From NCBI RefSeq assembly GCF_002015085.1, contig NZ_MUXW01000012.1, forward strand, positions 1 through 31,914: a stretch of 31,914 bases of DNA, read 5' to 3'. Below the pieces are notes generated by a model. The model was not told where the DNA came from and did not search any database. It saw only the letters and a list, made by a program, of their open reading frames with translations. The first letter of the stretch is position 1. Every line of letters starts with the position of its first letter. The translations under genes and the position numbers were made by a program. The stretch is from Glaesserella parasuis. GTDB lineage: Bacteria; Pseudomonadota; Gammaproteobacteria; Enterobacterales; Pasteurellaceae. Below, piece after piece: positions 21,856-30,375 of the stretch.

Positions 21856-24033
21856 ATGACCCAAACAACCTATTTCGCCACCGCAGCGCGTGGCTTTGAA
21901 GAAATGTTAAAAACAGAACTTGAGCAGATTACGCACGCACAATGCAAAGTGGCTCAAGGCGGTGTGCATTTCACCACTGATTTAAAAGGGGCGTATCAAG
22001 CGTTATTACATAGTCGCTTGGCTTCCCGTATTTTATTGCCCTTAATCAATACGAAAATTTTCAGCGACAGCGATTTGTATGCGTCTGTGGTTGCTTACGA
22101 CTGGCAGAGCATTTTCGATCCAAGAGATACCTTTTTCGTGGATTTTAACGGCACAAACCCTGAAATTCGCAACACACAATTTGGTGCAATGCGAGTGAAA
22201 GACGGCATTGTCGATTATTTTGAGCGTAAAGGTTTTGCTCGTCCAACAGTGGATAAAATCCGTCCAGATATTCGTTTACACGCCTATTTAAACCGTGAAG
22301 AGTTGATTATTTCTTTAGATTTAAGCGGTGAAGCTTTGCATATGCGTGGTTATCGTGAAGAAACGGGGAAAGCACCGTTGCGTGAAACCTTAGCTGCGGC
22401 GATTGTGTTGCGTTCGGGCTGGCAAAAAGGTACGCCACTGGTCGATCCGATGTGTGGTTCGGGGACTTTGTTGATTGAAGCGGCTCAAATGCAAGCCAAT
22501 ATTGCCCCACAAATTAACCGTATCCATTGGGGATTTGATAGTTGGAAGGGGCATCAGATCGAACTGTGGAAAAGGGTTTGGCAGGAAGCGAAAGAGGGGG
22601 AAATTCTGCCCCCCTCCGCCTTCGGCACCTCCCCCCGCGAGCAGGGGGAGGAAAGCAAAGTGCTATTCTTCGGCTTTGACCTTGATCACCGAGTGCTACA
22701 AAAAGCTAAACAGAATGCGAAAAATGCAGGGGTGGCAGATTTAATTCAGTGGCAACAAGGCGATGTGTCGGCGTTGAAAAATCCGATTGCAGAGCAGGTG
22801 GGGACGGTGATTTGTAATCCGCCTTATGGTGAACGACTAGGTACAACCCCTGCGTTAATTGCGTTGTATTCTGTCTTTGGGCAACGGTTAAAACAGCAAT
22901 TTGCAGGTTGGAATGCCTCTATTTTTAGTGGCGAACCTGAATTACTGAACTGCTTACGTCTGCGTTCAGCTCGTCAATTTAAGGCAAAGAACGGACCGCT
23001 TGAGTGTGTGCAGAAGAACTATTTGATCAGCGAAAATGCAGACAAGCGGTCAGATCTTGATGAAAATCTGCAATTTAGCCAAAACGCACAAGTTGCCCCT
23101 GATTTTGCTAATCGTTTAACCAAAAATATCAAGAAGATCGAAAAATGGGCGAAACAGCAAGGGCTTGATGCCTATCGTTTATACGATGCCGATCTGCCTG
23201 AATATAATTTGGCGGTGGATAGATATGGCGATCATATCGTGGTGCAAGAGTATGCCGCACCGAAAAATATTGATGAAAACAAAGCTCGCCAGCGCTTGCT
23301 TGATGCAGTATCTGCGACCTTGTATGTCACCGGTGTTGAAACAAATAAATTAGTCTTAAAAGTTCGCCAACGTCAAAAAGGGACTAATCAGTATGAGAAA
23401 CTGGCGAATAAAGGCGACTATTTCTTCGTGAATGAATATGGGGCGAAGCTATGGGTAAACTTGACGGATTACCTTGATACAGGCTTGTTCCTTGACCACC
23501 GCTTAACACGTAAGATGGTCGGCGAAATGGCGAAAGGAAAAACCTTCCTAAATCTGTTTGCCTACACGGGTTCAGCGACAGTTCACGCAGCGTTAAATGG
23601 AGCAAAATCGACCACGACAGTAGATATGTCAAACACCTATCTCAACTGGGCGGAACAAAATCTTGAGCTGAACAATATTTCACTACGAAATCACCGCTTG
23701 CATCAGGCAGATTGCTTGCAATGGTTAGCGGATTGCCGTGAGCGTTTTGAACTGATTTTCGTTGATCCGCCGACCTTTTCTAATTCAAAACGAATGGAAA
23801 ACAGTTGGGACGTACAACGTGATCATATTGCCTTGATGAAACAGTTGAAACGCATTTTAACGGCAAACGGCACGATTGTATTCTCGAACAACAAACGTGG
23901 CTTTAAAATGGATTTTGACGGCTTGGCTGAATTAGGATTAACGGCGGAAAACATTTCGCACAAAACATTACCGTTGGATTTTGAGCGTAATCCGCATATT
24001 CATAACTGCTGGATTGTGAAACATTCGGAATAA
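21856..24033 (+). CDS. rlmL: RlmKL, bifunctional 23S rRNA G2445/G2069 methyltransferase
   Basis: Methylates G2445 (N2) through the N-terminal THUMP plus RlmL half and G2069 (N7) through the C-terminal RlmK half. 725 aa. Motifs: DPMCGSGTLLIEAA SAM site near residue 200, NPPYGERLG near 320, and in RlmK NLFAYTGSATVHAA and DPPTFSNSKRM near 636. Two oddities. Residues about 250-267 (ILPPSAFGTSPREQGEE) are encoded by a GC-rich palindromic repeat inserted in frame. The interdomain linker near residues 380-400 encodes an exact Apl uptake core (23042-23050) and a near-match at 22995. Both are in non-catalytic loops, so function is probably kept. Confidence 0.94.
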   Translation: MTQTTYFATAARGFEEMLKTELEQITHAQCKVAQGGVHFTTDLKGAYQALLHSRLASRILLPLINTKIFSDSDLYASVVAYDWQSIFDPRDTFFVDFNGTNPEIRNTQFGAMRVKDGIVDYFERKGFARPTVDKIRPDIRLHAYLNREELIISLDLSGEALHMRGYREETGKAPLRETLAAAIVLRSGWQKGTPLVDPMCGSGTLLIEAAQMQANIAPQINRIHWGFDSWKGHQIELWKRVWQEAKEGEILPPSAFGTSPREQGEESKVLFFGFDLDHRVLQKAKQNAKNAGVADLIQWQQGDVSALKNPIAEQVGTVICNPPYGERLGTTPALIALYSVFGQRLKQQFAGWNASIFSGEPELLNCLRLRSARQFKAKNGPLECVQKNYLISENADKRSDLDENLQFSQNAQVAPDFANRLTKNIKKIEKWAKQQGLDAYRLYDADLPEYNLAVDRYGDHIVVQEYAAPKNIDENKARQRLLDAVSATLYVTGVETNKLVLKVRQRQKGTNQYEKLANKGDYFFVNEYGAKLWVNLTDYLDTGLFLDHRLTRKMVGEMAKGKTFLNLFAYTGSATVHAALNGAKSTTTVDMSNTYLNWAEQNLELNNISLRNHRLHQADCLQWLADCRERFELIFVDPPTFSNSKRMENSWDVQRDHIALMKQLKRILTANGTIVFSNNKRGFKMDFDGLAELGLTAENISHKTLPLDFERNPHIHNCWIVKHSE
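22594..22651. repeat. GC-rich palindromic repeat inserted in the rlmKL reading frame
   Basis: The run CCCCCCTCCGCC-TTCGG-CACCTCCCCCC-gcgagca-GGGGGAGG has a right stem CCTCCCCC/GGGGGAGG and a left GGGGG...CCCCC pairing. It shares layout and core words with the intergenic repeat at 7514-7577. It keeps the frame and is absent from the same loop in E. coli RlmL as recalled. Confidence 0.72.
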
Positions 24034-24036
24034 ATT

Positions 24037-24516
24037 ATGTTAGATATTGTGTTATATGAACCTGAAATCCCACAAAATAGTGGGAATATTATCCGTCTTT
24101 GTGCAAACTGCGGTTTCCGTTTGCATATGATTGAGCCACTTGGCTTTGCGTGGGATGATAAAAAATTACGCCGCTCTGGGCTGGATTACCACGAGTTTGT
24201 CGATATTCAAAAATATAAAGACTTTGATGATTTTCTTGAGCGAGCAAAGCCTAAACGCCTTTTTGCTTTAACCACCAAAGGCGAGCCTAATCATAGCGAT
24301 GTGCAGTACGAATTGGGGGATTTTCTGATGTTCGGCCCTGAAAGCCGTGGGATACCGAAAGCGATTTTAGATAGTTTACCAATGTCACAAAAAATCCGTA
24401 TCCCGATGTGTAAAGATAGCCGTAGTATGAACTTGTCTAATTCCGTTGCTGTTGTGGTGTACGAAGCGTGGCGACAGTTTGGCTATCAAAATGCAGTGCT
24501 AAGGCAAGAGATTTGA
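24037..24516 (+). CDS. trmL: TrmL, tRNA (cytidine/uridine-34-2'-O)-methyltransferase
   Basis: SPOUT-fold enzyme that 2'-O-methylates the wobble base of tRNA-Leu. 159 aa, full length. Motifs: LYEPEIPQNSGNIIRLCAN, LMFGPESRGIPKAIL and RIPM...SRSMNLSNSVAVVVYEAWRQ forming the trefoil-knot SAM site. It starts 4 bases after the rlmKL stop and so is probably translated from the same transcript. Confidence 0.95.
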   Translation: MLDIVLYEPEIPQNSGNIIRLCANCGFRLHMIEPLGFAWDDKKLRRSGLDYHEFVDIQKYKDFDDFLERAKPKRLFALTTKGEPNHSDVQYELGDFLMFGPESRGIPKAILDSLPMSQKIRIPMCKDSRSMNLSNSVAVVVYEAWRQFGYQNAVLRQEI

Positions 24517-24522
24517 ATTATC

Positions 24523-25130
24523 GGCGTAATAGACAAAATAGTTGCTAAAAAGTGGCTCAAAGCCTTATAGTACAAGGCTTTAAGCCCTATTTTTTGAAAT
24601 ATGAACAAAAAACTGCCCATTTTGCCAAAGTCAGAAAATAAAGAAACATGATATACAAAATAATACTCAACGTTATTTTTGTAATGAATGTTATAAAACG
24701 TTTATCTTAAAATCTAAATTAGATCCAATTAAAATTTGGACTGATTACACATCCGGAAAACAAACCTATCAACAACTTGCTATTAAATATCATTGTTCAA
24801 TTCAAAGATATATTGATAAATCTCCTAAAACAGCTTTAAAACCACCTTTAAATCGATACTTGAACATCATTATGGATACGACATTCTTCGGTCGTTATTT
24901 TGGTGCATTAGTGTTGATGGATTCAAATAACGTCATTTCTCATTATTTTGTGCGAACCGAAAAAGATATTTACTACAAACTTGCTCTGAATAGGTTAAGA
25001 GAAAAAGGCTATATCATTCAATCGATTACCGGTGATGGTAGACGTGGTTTGATGAAAGATTTATTTAATACGCCAGTACAAATATGTCAATTTCATATGA
25101 TGGCAATTGTGATGCGGAAATTAAGAAAAA
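24523..25130 (+). pseudogene. IS256-like element (zinc-motif variant), truncated
   Basis: Left end GGCGTAATAGACAAAATAG at 24523, then a decayed copy of the subterminal hairpin seen at 495-541. The transposase would start at ATG 24601 but is out of frame from the first codons. One more A in the A6 run would restore MNKKNCPFCQSQ. The frame then runs through a second cysteine pair (CNECYKTF), the helix-turn-helix segment missing from the copy at 1-489, and the Asp blocks MDTTFFGR and GDGRRGL. It ends abruptly at RKLRKRG where the IS1016-like element begins. The 3' half of the IS is absent. Confidence 0.82.
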
Positions 25131-25798
25131 GGGGCTGACGTAGATTAGCTAGTATGCTAACCTACAAAAATGAAGATAACTCATTGTAAATTAAAGAAAT
25201 CTATACAGAAGAAACTCCTTGAATTTTTTATGTTAGAAGTAACAGCTCGATCAGCCGCAGATTTGCTAGTTATTCAGCCCAATTCAGCGATCCTGTTTTA
25301 CCGAAAAATCCGTGAGGTCAATTTAGCTCTTGAAGCAGATGAAGTATTTGACGGACAAATTGAGTTGGATGAAAGCTATTTTGACGGCACTCGCAAAGGT
25401 AAACGAGGTCGTGGAGCTGTGGGTAAAACTGCTGTATTCGGGCTTTTAAAGTGTGATGGTAAGGTGTATACCGTCGTTGTACCGAATATTCAATCTGCGA
25501 CACTTTTACCGATTTTTATCGAAGCTATGATGTTCTTGATGTGAGTGAGTTTAATCATTTTCGTATCAATCACAGTACTCATTTCGCAGAAAAACAAAAT
25601 CATGTAAACGGAATTGAGAATTTTGGGAACCAAGCTAAACGTCATTTACGGCAAGTTTAACGGTATTCCCAAAGCACATTTTGAGTTGTATTTGAAGGAA
25701 TGCGAATGGCATTTTAATCACAGTAACTTAAAATCTCAAATTTCCATTTTAAAACAATTAGTTAAGGGCAGCTTAAGTTAGTTATCTAGGACAGCCCC
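25131..25798 (+). mobile_element. IS1016-like element (IS1595 family), degenerate
   Basis: Inverted ends GGGGCTGACGTAGAT at 25131 and, reversed, GGGGCTGTCCTAGAT at 25798. Length 668 bp, slightly below the usual 700. No matching 8-bp target duplication is seen on the two sides. The left flank is the cut IS256-like gene and its missing half does not resume on the right, so a deletion accompanied or followed insertion. Confidence 0.82.
25170..25780 (+). pseudogene. IS1016-type transposase, multiply disrupted
   Basis: The start MKITHCKLKKSIQKKLLEFF is followed by QIELDESYFDGTRKGKRGRG, the first DDE block. A small in-frame loss follows KIREV. After LLPIFIEAM about 25 codons, including the second Asp block, are deleted. 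Reading resumes as DVSEFNHFRINHSTHFAE in another frame, with G for W in ENFGNQ, and a further frameshift at about 25650-25660 precedes NGIPKAHFELYLKECEWHFN. The protein cannot be functional. Confidence 0.85.
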
Positions 25799-25860
25799 TA
25801 AATTTAAAGTAATAGGCAAAAAAATTTATTAAAGTTATATTTTTCTTTAATCTATGTTAA

Positions 25861-25888
25861 GTCCCTAGATAGCAAACCATCTAGGGAC
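25861..25888. terminator. Strong hairpin between IS1016 remnant and DUF2251-type gene
   Basis: Stem GTCCCTAGAT/ATCTAGGGAC with an 8-base loop, followed on the plus strand by TTTATCTTTATT. It lies 10 bases past the stop of the minus-strand gene at 25899, so it can end that transcript, though the T-rich tail is on the plus strand. Confidence 0.6.
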
Positions 25889-25898
25889 TTTATCTTTA

Positions 25899-26312
25899 TT
25901 AACTAATTAACCACTTCTCAACTAATTCTGGCGTTGTTTCTTTGTGTCGCCACATACTGCCTAATTCTGGCTCAGGGAATTTGGTATGGTTATAGCCAAC
26001 AAATTCACGGAAATCAAACACGGCGTGTGGATAATCATTTAACAGCAAAAATGCCTTGTAGCCATCTTCTGACCAGCAGATCTGAAAACGGCGAGGCTCT
26101 TTTAGGGTTTCGGGTTTTACATCGCTGACACGATAGACAAATAAACTATCGACCACAGGTTGAGCTTCCTGATGTAAATCCATTGCGTAGAAATAACCTG
26201 TTTCGCCATCATCTTCAAACATCACAACTAAATGTTCGTGCTTAATGGAATGAGCGCCGTTGCGATAGCCTTCTCCTAATACAATATGATCGGTTAGAAC
26301 TGAATATAACAT
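25899..26312 (-). CDS. DUF2251-type protein, function unknown
   Basis: 137 aa, no signal peptide or membrane segment. The segment VVMFEDDGETGYFYAMDL near residue 30-47 is, from memory, a hallmark of DUF2251 proteins common in Pasteurellaceae. The rest is mixed alpha/beta with many aromatic residues (FQICWSEDGYKAFLLLNDYPHAVFDF). The start ATG 26312 has GGACAC upstream. It is monocistronic between an IS remnant and the Slam pseudogene, with a normal core-like composition. Confidence 0.7.
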   Translation of the reverse strand: MLYSVLTDHIVLGEGYRNGAHSIKHEHLVVMFEDDGETGYFYAMDLHQEAQPVVDSLFVYRVSDVKPETLKEPRRFQICWSEDGYKAFLLLNDYPHAVFDFREFVGYNHTKFPEPELGSMWRHKETTPELVEKWLIS

Positions 26313-26385
26313 AAGGTGTCCTCTTTTAATTTTGGTAACATTTTAACATATTCTATCCGATAAATACTTGAGCTACCTTTGAATG

Positions 26386-27475
26386 TTAGGAAGTCTTTTC
26401 AAAAGCGAGTGTAACGTTATGCATTTTGTAGGAATAAAGCGTATCCAAATTGCTTTTCTGTTTCCTCCATTCCAAATTTAATTTAGGTGTAATACCCCAT
26501 AAATGCCAATCTCGTTTCCAAACTTGTGCAAAAACTGAATAAATATGATCTTGACGAATTTTGCCGAGTGGCAAGATACCACCTAGTATCGCTTGATGTT
26601 TAAATTGGCGATGGGTAAAAGAGAAATTTAATTTTGTTGAAATCCCAAAAGCGTATTCTTGCAACCAACCTAAACGTAAATTCTGAATATCAGAGCTGTA
26701 TTGTCGCTCTTGTAAGCGTTGCTGAGAAAAAGCTGCTCCGAGATAAAAAATTTGTTCGGGATTTCGATACCAAATCAACGTCGTTGAAGCTGTTCGGATA
26801 TTACCAGCCTGCGGGTTATCTTTGAAAAAACGGCGTTTTTCATATTCAATTTTGCCGTAGGTTTCATTACTCACGCCAAGATAATGCGAACCTATTAGAT
26901 TAAAATCACGATTAATACCCAAATTATAGGCAAAACCCTGTGCTTTTTGCGGCAACATTCCCGCACCTTTTACAAATCCTGTATTTTCAATGACTGAAGA
27001 TGATGAAACATTTTCGACATTATCCGTTTTAAGATAGGAAATGCTCGCATCAAATTGCCAACTATTTCTTGAATTGAGAGCATCAATATAACGTTCAATA
27101 AGTTGGTATGCCGAAGATGGTAGATTTTTGACACTTTTCACTTTATCAAACTGCACTCTTGCTGCGCTATCTTGTCGATCGGCAAAGAGTACTTTTGCCA
27201 ATTCCATTCGAATTTAGTTCAGGTCGTTCGCTCAATATTTTTCGGTAAATACGAATAGCAACGTCATAGTTCTGCTGTAAAGCTGATAGTTTAGCTTCTG
27301 CATAAGACTTTAATGTCAAATCTTGCTGAGGCTGCTGTTGATATTGGTAAAGTAAAGATTGAATTTGACCGCTATTATTTTGGTAAATAGCTTGTTTTAA
27401 TTGCTCTTCAAGTGTTGTTACGGAAGCAAAAACAATATTAGAACAACATAAGGCGAGTAAAAAGAAAGAATGCAT
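26386..27475 (-). pseudogene. Slam-type surface lipoprotein assembly modifier, frameshifted
   Basis: Slam proteins are outer-membrane barrels that carry lipoproteins to the cell surface. The N-terminal piece starts at ATG 27475 with signal peptide MHSFFLLALCCSNIVFA, followed by the periplasmic TPR-like helices (SYAEAKLSALQQNYDVAIRI). The frame breaks at about 27200-27210 after RPELN. It continues one frame over as MELAKVLFADRQDSAARVQF and runs through the 14-strand barrel (SWQFDASISYLKTDN, LIWYRNPEQIFYLGAAFS), ending with the hallmark NLDTLYSYKMHNVTLAFEKT. A one-base surplus or two-base loss explains it. The downstream frame is otherwise intact over 270 codons. Confidence 0.85.
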
Positions 27476-27497
27476 AAGAATGGTAAAAGTTATATTC

Positions 27498-27527
27498 AAA
27501 CCTAGCACGCAAATGCGAACTAGGTTT
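27498..27527. repeat. Palindrome resembling a Y1-transposon outer hairpin
   Basis: AAACCTAGCaCGCA-aa-TGCGaaCTAGGTTT between the lipoprotein gene and the Slam gene. It opens and closes with CCTAG/CTAGG like the outer palindromes at 1223, 3317 and 11739. It is followed by TTAAC rather than the full linker. It could also reduce transcription from the lipoprotein gene into the Slam gene. Confidence 0.6.
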
Positions 27528-27541
27528 AACTGCTCAAAGAA

Positions 27542-28144
27542 TTAGTAACGAATACCACCGAATGAAGTATCGTAGCTGTTATCACCACTGAAAGTTGCAA
27601 TACCTGCTGCTTCTTTTGCACCATTGCCAAATAAGCCACCTTTATAAGTACCTTCTCGTAATAGAGTGGTTGCTTTGCCGCTGAAAGTTGTACCGTTTAA
27701 TTGGGTTTTGTGCAAGGTAATATCTTGCGCACGTCCATCGGTTAATAGGCTAAATTCAACTTTGCCATCTACCGTTTTTTGATCAAAATCTACATTTAAT
27801 GTAGTTTTACCACCTTTGGCTGGCTGCCCTGTTGCACCACTTACCCAATAAGCATCGCCTAAGTAAGTTGCACTACCTGAAGGTAAATTTGTTGCAGCGG
27901 TTCCTTGATAGCGAACTTCTTTTAGCGTTTTGCTATCGTTTAGCCAAATACCATAGAAAGAGTCATTGTTGTTTTTACCATACAATTCCCCATCAACAGT
28001 TTTAGCACCAACATCCCCTTTCGGGCTGTTGGTTAGATCAATATTAGTATTATCTGGTGTTGTCGCTGTACCAGCACCGCCACCGCCGCCACTACAAGCA
28101 GTTAATAACCCAGCCAAAATTGCAGAAAGAAGTAATTTTGTCAT
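27542..28144 (-). CDS. Candidate Slam-dependent surface lipoprotein
   Basis: 200 aa from ATG 28144, with AGGATG upstream; upstream in-frame ATGs have none. Signal peptide MTKLLLSAILAGLLTACSGG with lipobox LTAC, then a glycine/threonine-rich tether. The C-terminal domain of about 150 aa is predicted as an eight-stranded barrel ending GIATFSGDNSYDTSFGGIRY, the same ending style as TbpB barrel domains and hemophilin-like proteins. Its gene directly precedes the Slam gene, the usual substrate-exporter pairing. The ligand (haem, metal or host protein) is not evident from sequence. Confidence 0.82.
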   Translation of the reverse strand: MTKLLLSAILAGLLTACSGGGGGAGTATTPDNTNIDLTNSPKGDVGAKTVDGELYGKNNNDSFYGIWLNDSKTLKEVRYQGTAATNLPSGSATYLGDAYWVSGATGQPAKGGKTTLNVDFDQKTVDGKVEFSLLTDGRAQDITLHKTQLNGTTFSGKATTLLREGTYKGGLFGNGAKEAAGIATFSGDNSYDTSFGGIRY

Positions 28145-28199
28145 AAGCACATCCTTTGATAAGTAGAAATAATTAGTTTTAGCCAATTTTAGTTAATAA

Positions 28200-28227
28200 A
28201 TAAGTAATTGTTAGCAGCTTTACTTAT
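28200..28227. promoter_or_regulatory. Possible operator between lipoprotein gene and XRE gene
   Basis: Inverted repeat ATAAGTAA (28200-28207) and TTACTTAT (28220-28227) with a 12-base spacer. Further AAGTA words lie at about 28160 and 28243. It lies in the divergent gap of 156 bases and could be the binding site of the adjacent XRE regulator. No experimental motif is known to me. Confidence 0.4.
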
Positions 28228-28300
28228 CTATAACTCTGTTTTTAAGTAAAAAAATGCACAAAATGTGAATAGATGAGTATTAGCAAATAAAAAGGTCAAA

Positions 28301-28642
28301 ATGGCACAGCTTCCTGCGGAAATAACAGATAAATTAATTGGGCAGCGTATTCAGCAAAAGAGAAAGGAATTTGGCTATTCAGCGGAAAAGTTGTCAGAAT
28401 GTATCAATTTATCCCAGCAACAACTTTCACGCTATGAGCGTGGTGCAAGTAAAATCAACGTTAATCACTTGATTGATATCGCTATTTTCTTTAAAACACC
28501 TATTAATTGGTTTTTCCAAGATTGTATTCCTGCAGAATTTACTGAAAAGGAATTAAAAGAGATAGAAATAAACCAAAAATGGGATAGCCTGTCTTGTGTT
28601 CAAAAAGAAGCGTTTATCACTTTTCTTGAAACATTAAAATAA
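28301..28642 (+). CDS. XRE-family helix-turn-helix regulator
   Basis: 113 aa. The HTH_3 domain at residues about 13-70 (IGQRIQQKRKEFGYSAEKLS, then LSQQQLSRYERGASKINVNHL) has the recognition helix around SQQQLSRYERG. A short acidic C-terminal tail follows and no second enzymatic domain. Divergent from the surface lipoprotein gene and the most likely local regulator of it. The start has only a weak AAAGGT site 5 bases upstream. Confidence 0.85.
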   Translation: MAQLPAEITDKLIGQRIQQKRKEFGYSAEKLSECINLSQQQLSRYERGASKINVNHLIDIAIFFKTPINWFFQDCIPAEFTEKELKEIEINQKWDSLSCVQKEAFITFLETLK

Positions 28643-28676
28643 TTCTGCGAGAGCTTAATAATATTACACCTATTTA

Positions 28677-28712
28677 GAAAATAAACATTAGCAACAATTT
28701 TGTCTACTATGC
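28677..28712. mobile_element. Solo end of the IS256-like element
   Basis: Reading the minus strand from 28712, GCATAGTAGACAAAATTGTT is followed by GCTAATGTTTATTTTC. It matches the left boundary at 16348-16383 almost base for base. No transposase sequence adjoins it, so this is a scar of excision or deletion 35 bases after the XRE gene. Confidence 0.75.
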
Positions 28713-28763
28713 TTTTTAACTTAAGAAATATAAAAGGCTCTTATAAATTTTTTCCAATATTAC

Positions 28764-28790
28764 ATAATCCACTGATTACCAGTGGATTAT
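28764..28790 (-). terminator. Hairpin downstream of scrB
   Basis: A perfect 11-bp stem ATAATCCACTG/CAGTGGATTAT with a 5-base loop, 21 bases past the scrB stop. The tail on the minus strand is AT-rich but lacks a clean T run. Confidence 0.6.
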
Positions 28791-28811
28791 GAATTGAATT
28801 ACACGGTATAT

Positions 28812-30248
28812 TTAAAACTCTTTTAATAGATTTACACTTATAATTTCAAGCAGCCTTGATGTTTCCAAACAATTCTCTCGCCCTTTAATAAAGAAACGAG
28901 AAGTCATCGCTTTTTCGCCATCGTTGAGGAAAATCTCAACAACAGAACGGTCAAAGAAGATCTCGACATTTTCCAATTTTTCAACTTCGCAATGGCGTTG
29001 TTCGCCAAATTGTTTCATCAGATCTGTTTGGTCGGTCGCTGAACGATCTAAGGTGACTAGCCCATTTTCATAACGGAAGGTCAGATTTTGCCCCTGTTCG
29101 TTATCAAAGAAACGGATCACAAGCGGTTGATTTTCCACATTAAATTGCAAATAAGCAGTGTCTAGGTTTTCTACTTCCGTAATCCCATTCACACTTAACG
29201 ACACTTTATCCTGCAATTGTGCAGAAATCTCTTTGACTGGCTGTTGGAAAACTTTGCCCTGTTTAACGGAAAGCTGACGAGGCATTGTCAGCATAGAGTG
29301 CCATTTATATTTATCCGTTGGATACATTAAATCTGGCAAGCCAACCCAACCATATAAAATCCCTTCTGCATTCTGTACTGTCTGCGGTGCATAAAAATCA
29401 AAGCCATAATCTAGCTCTTCAATATGTTCTGCTGTCAGCGTTGCACCAGTTAATTGACCTAACGCATAGGTGGCGTGGTAATTATTTTGGAAACGTGTCG
29501 CTTCACGTAATTTACCCTGTGGCGACCAAACGAACAGATCTTTATCCGCCAATTTGAACAAATCGGGGCATTCCCACATAAATACGTTGCTGTTATCAAA
29601 ATCATTAATTGCAATTTCAGAGAGCAAACGAGGGGTAGCTTCTAGGTTGTCCATTTCATAGAGCAAGCCTGTGCCTGTTAGATTTTCACGCTGTGCGCCT
29701 AATACAAAACGAATTTTGCCTTCTGCGGTAACAAAAGGCTTCGGGTCACGAACGTGTTCCGTATAGCCTTGTGGTGCTTGGTCGATAATACAACGCTTCT
29801 CAAGTAATTTGCCCGATTTATCAAAAATAGCAATATTTTGATGTGGCACACGCTGATTATCGCTTGCTCGGCGCGTATTGCCCGTATAAAACGCGACAAT
29901 CTTATCTTGCCATAAAATCGCCCCACCCGAATAACAGCCGTGGGACTCAAACATTTCATCAGGAATAAGCGGATCCGCTTCGGCAAATGTTTGGAAATCC
30001 TTTGTCATCAGATGTTTCCAATGTTTCATTCCGTGCAACGCATCGTAAGGAAACCATTGATAGAAAATATGATATTTTTCACCGTCAAAAATTAAGCCAT
30101 TTGGATCGTTAAGCAATCCTGTTGGCGGTGCAAGATGATAGGTCGGACGGAAATCCTGATCCAGTTCAACCGCTTGACGAACTGCATCAAGTTCACCGAC
30201 TTCTTGAGCGTGCAGGCTTTTGTATTTACCTTGATTGAAAATGTGCAT
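28812..30248 (-). CDS. scrB: Sucrose-6-phosphate hydrolase (GH32)
   Basis: Splits sucrose-6-phosphate, formed by PTS uptake, into glucose-6-phosphate and fructose. 478 aa from ATG 30248, chosen for the AGGAGG site upstream; an in-frame extension to 30383 is rejected. GH32 five-blade propeller motifs: nucleophile Asp in LAPPTGLLNDPNG, RDPKPF, and the acid/base Glu in MWECPDLF. A C-terminal beta-sandwich ends with FFDRSVVEIFLNDGEKAMTSR. No sucrose PTS gene is in the window. Upstream lies only a methyltransferase fragment, so the scr locus may have been rearranged. Apl uptake core at 29119-29127. Confidence 0.93.
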   Translation of the reverse strand: MHIFNQGKYKSLHAQEVGELDAVRQAVELDQDFRPTYHLAPPTGLLNDPNGLIFDGEKYHIFYQWFPYDALHGMKHWKHLMTKDFQTFAEADPLIPDEMFESHGCYSGGAILWQDKIVAFYTGNTRRASDNQRVPHQNIAIFDKSGKLLEKRCIIDQAPQGYTEHVRDPKPFVTAEGKIRFVLGAQRENLTGTGLLYEMDNLEATPRLLSEIAINDFDNSNVFMWECPDLFKLADKDLFVWSPQGKLREATRFQNNYHATYALGQLTGATLTAEHIEELDYGFDFYAPQTVQNAEGILYGWVGLPDLMYPTDKYKWHSMLTMPRQLSVKQGKVFQQPVKEISAQLQDKVSLSVNGITEVENLDTAYLQFNVENQPLVIRFFDNEQGQNLTFRYENGLVTLDRSATDQTDLMKQFGEQRHCEVEKLENVEIFFDRSVVEIFLNDGEKAMTSRFFIKGRENCLETSRLLEIISVNLLKEF

Positions 30249-30290
30249 AGTATTTTCCTCCTGTGAGGGTTTAGTTCCTTGTACAACCTG

Positions 30291-30325
30291 ATAACATCGT
30301 CTACATTCAACCCCAAAGATGTTAT
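30291..30325. promoter_or_regulatory. Inverted repeat in the scrB upstream region, possible operator
   Basis: ATAACATC (30291-30298) and GATGTTAT (30318-30325) face each other about 45 bases upstream of the scrB start, with a 19-base spacer. The position would suit control of scrB by a LacI-type regulator such as ScrR. The spacing is wider than a standard single LacI operator. Confidence 0.4.
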
Positions 30326-30375
30326 TTACAACATTCTTTTGGAAATAAAGACAGATAAATGAAGCAAATGCCATA

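Noticed and set aside
22475..22744. Shifted-frame ORF inside rlmKL with Pro/Arg-rich sequence
   Set aside because: It arises from the alternative frame of the palindromic repeat; RlmKL motifs continue on both sides in the main frame.
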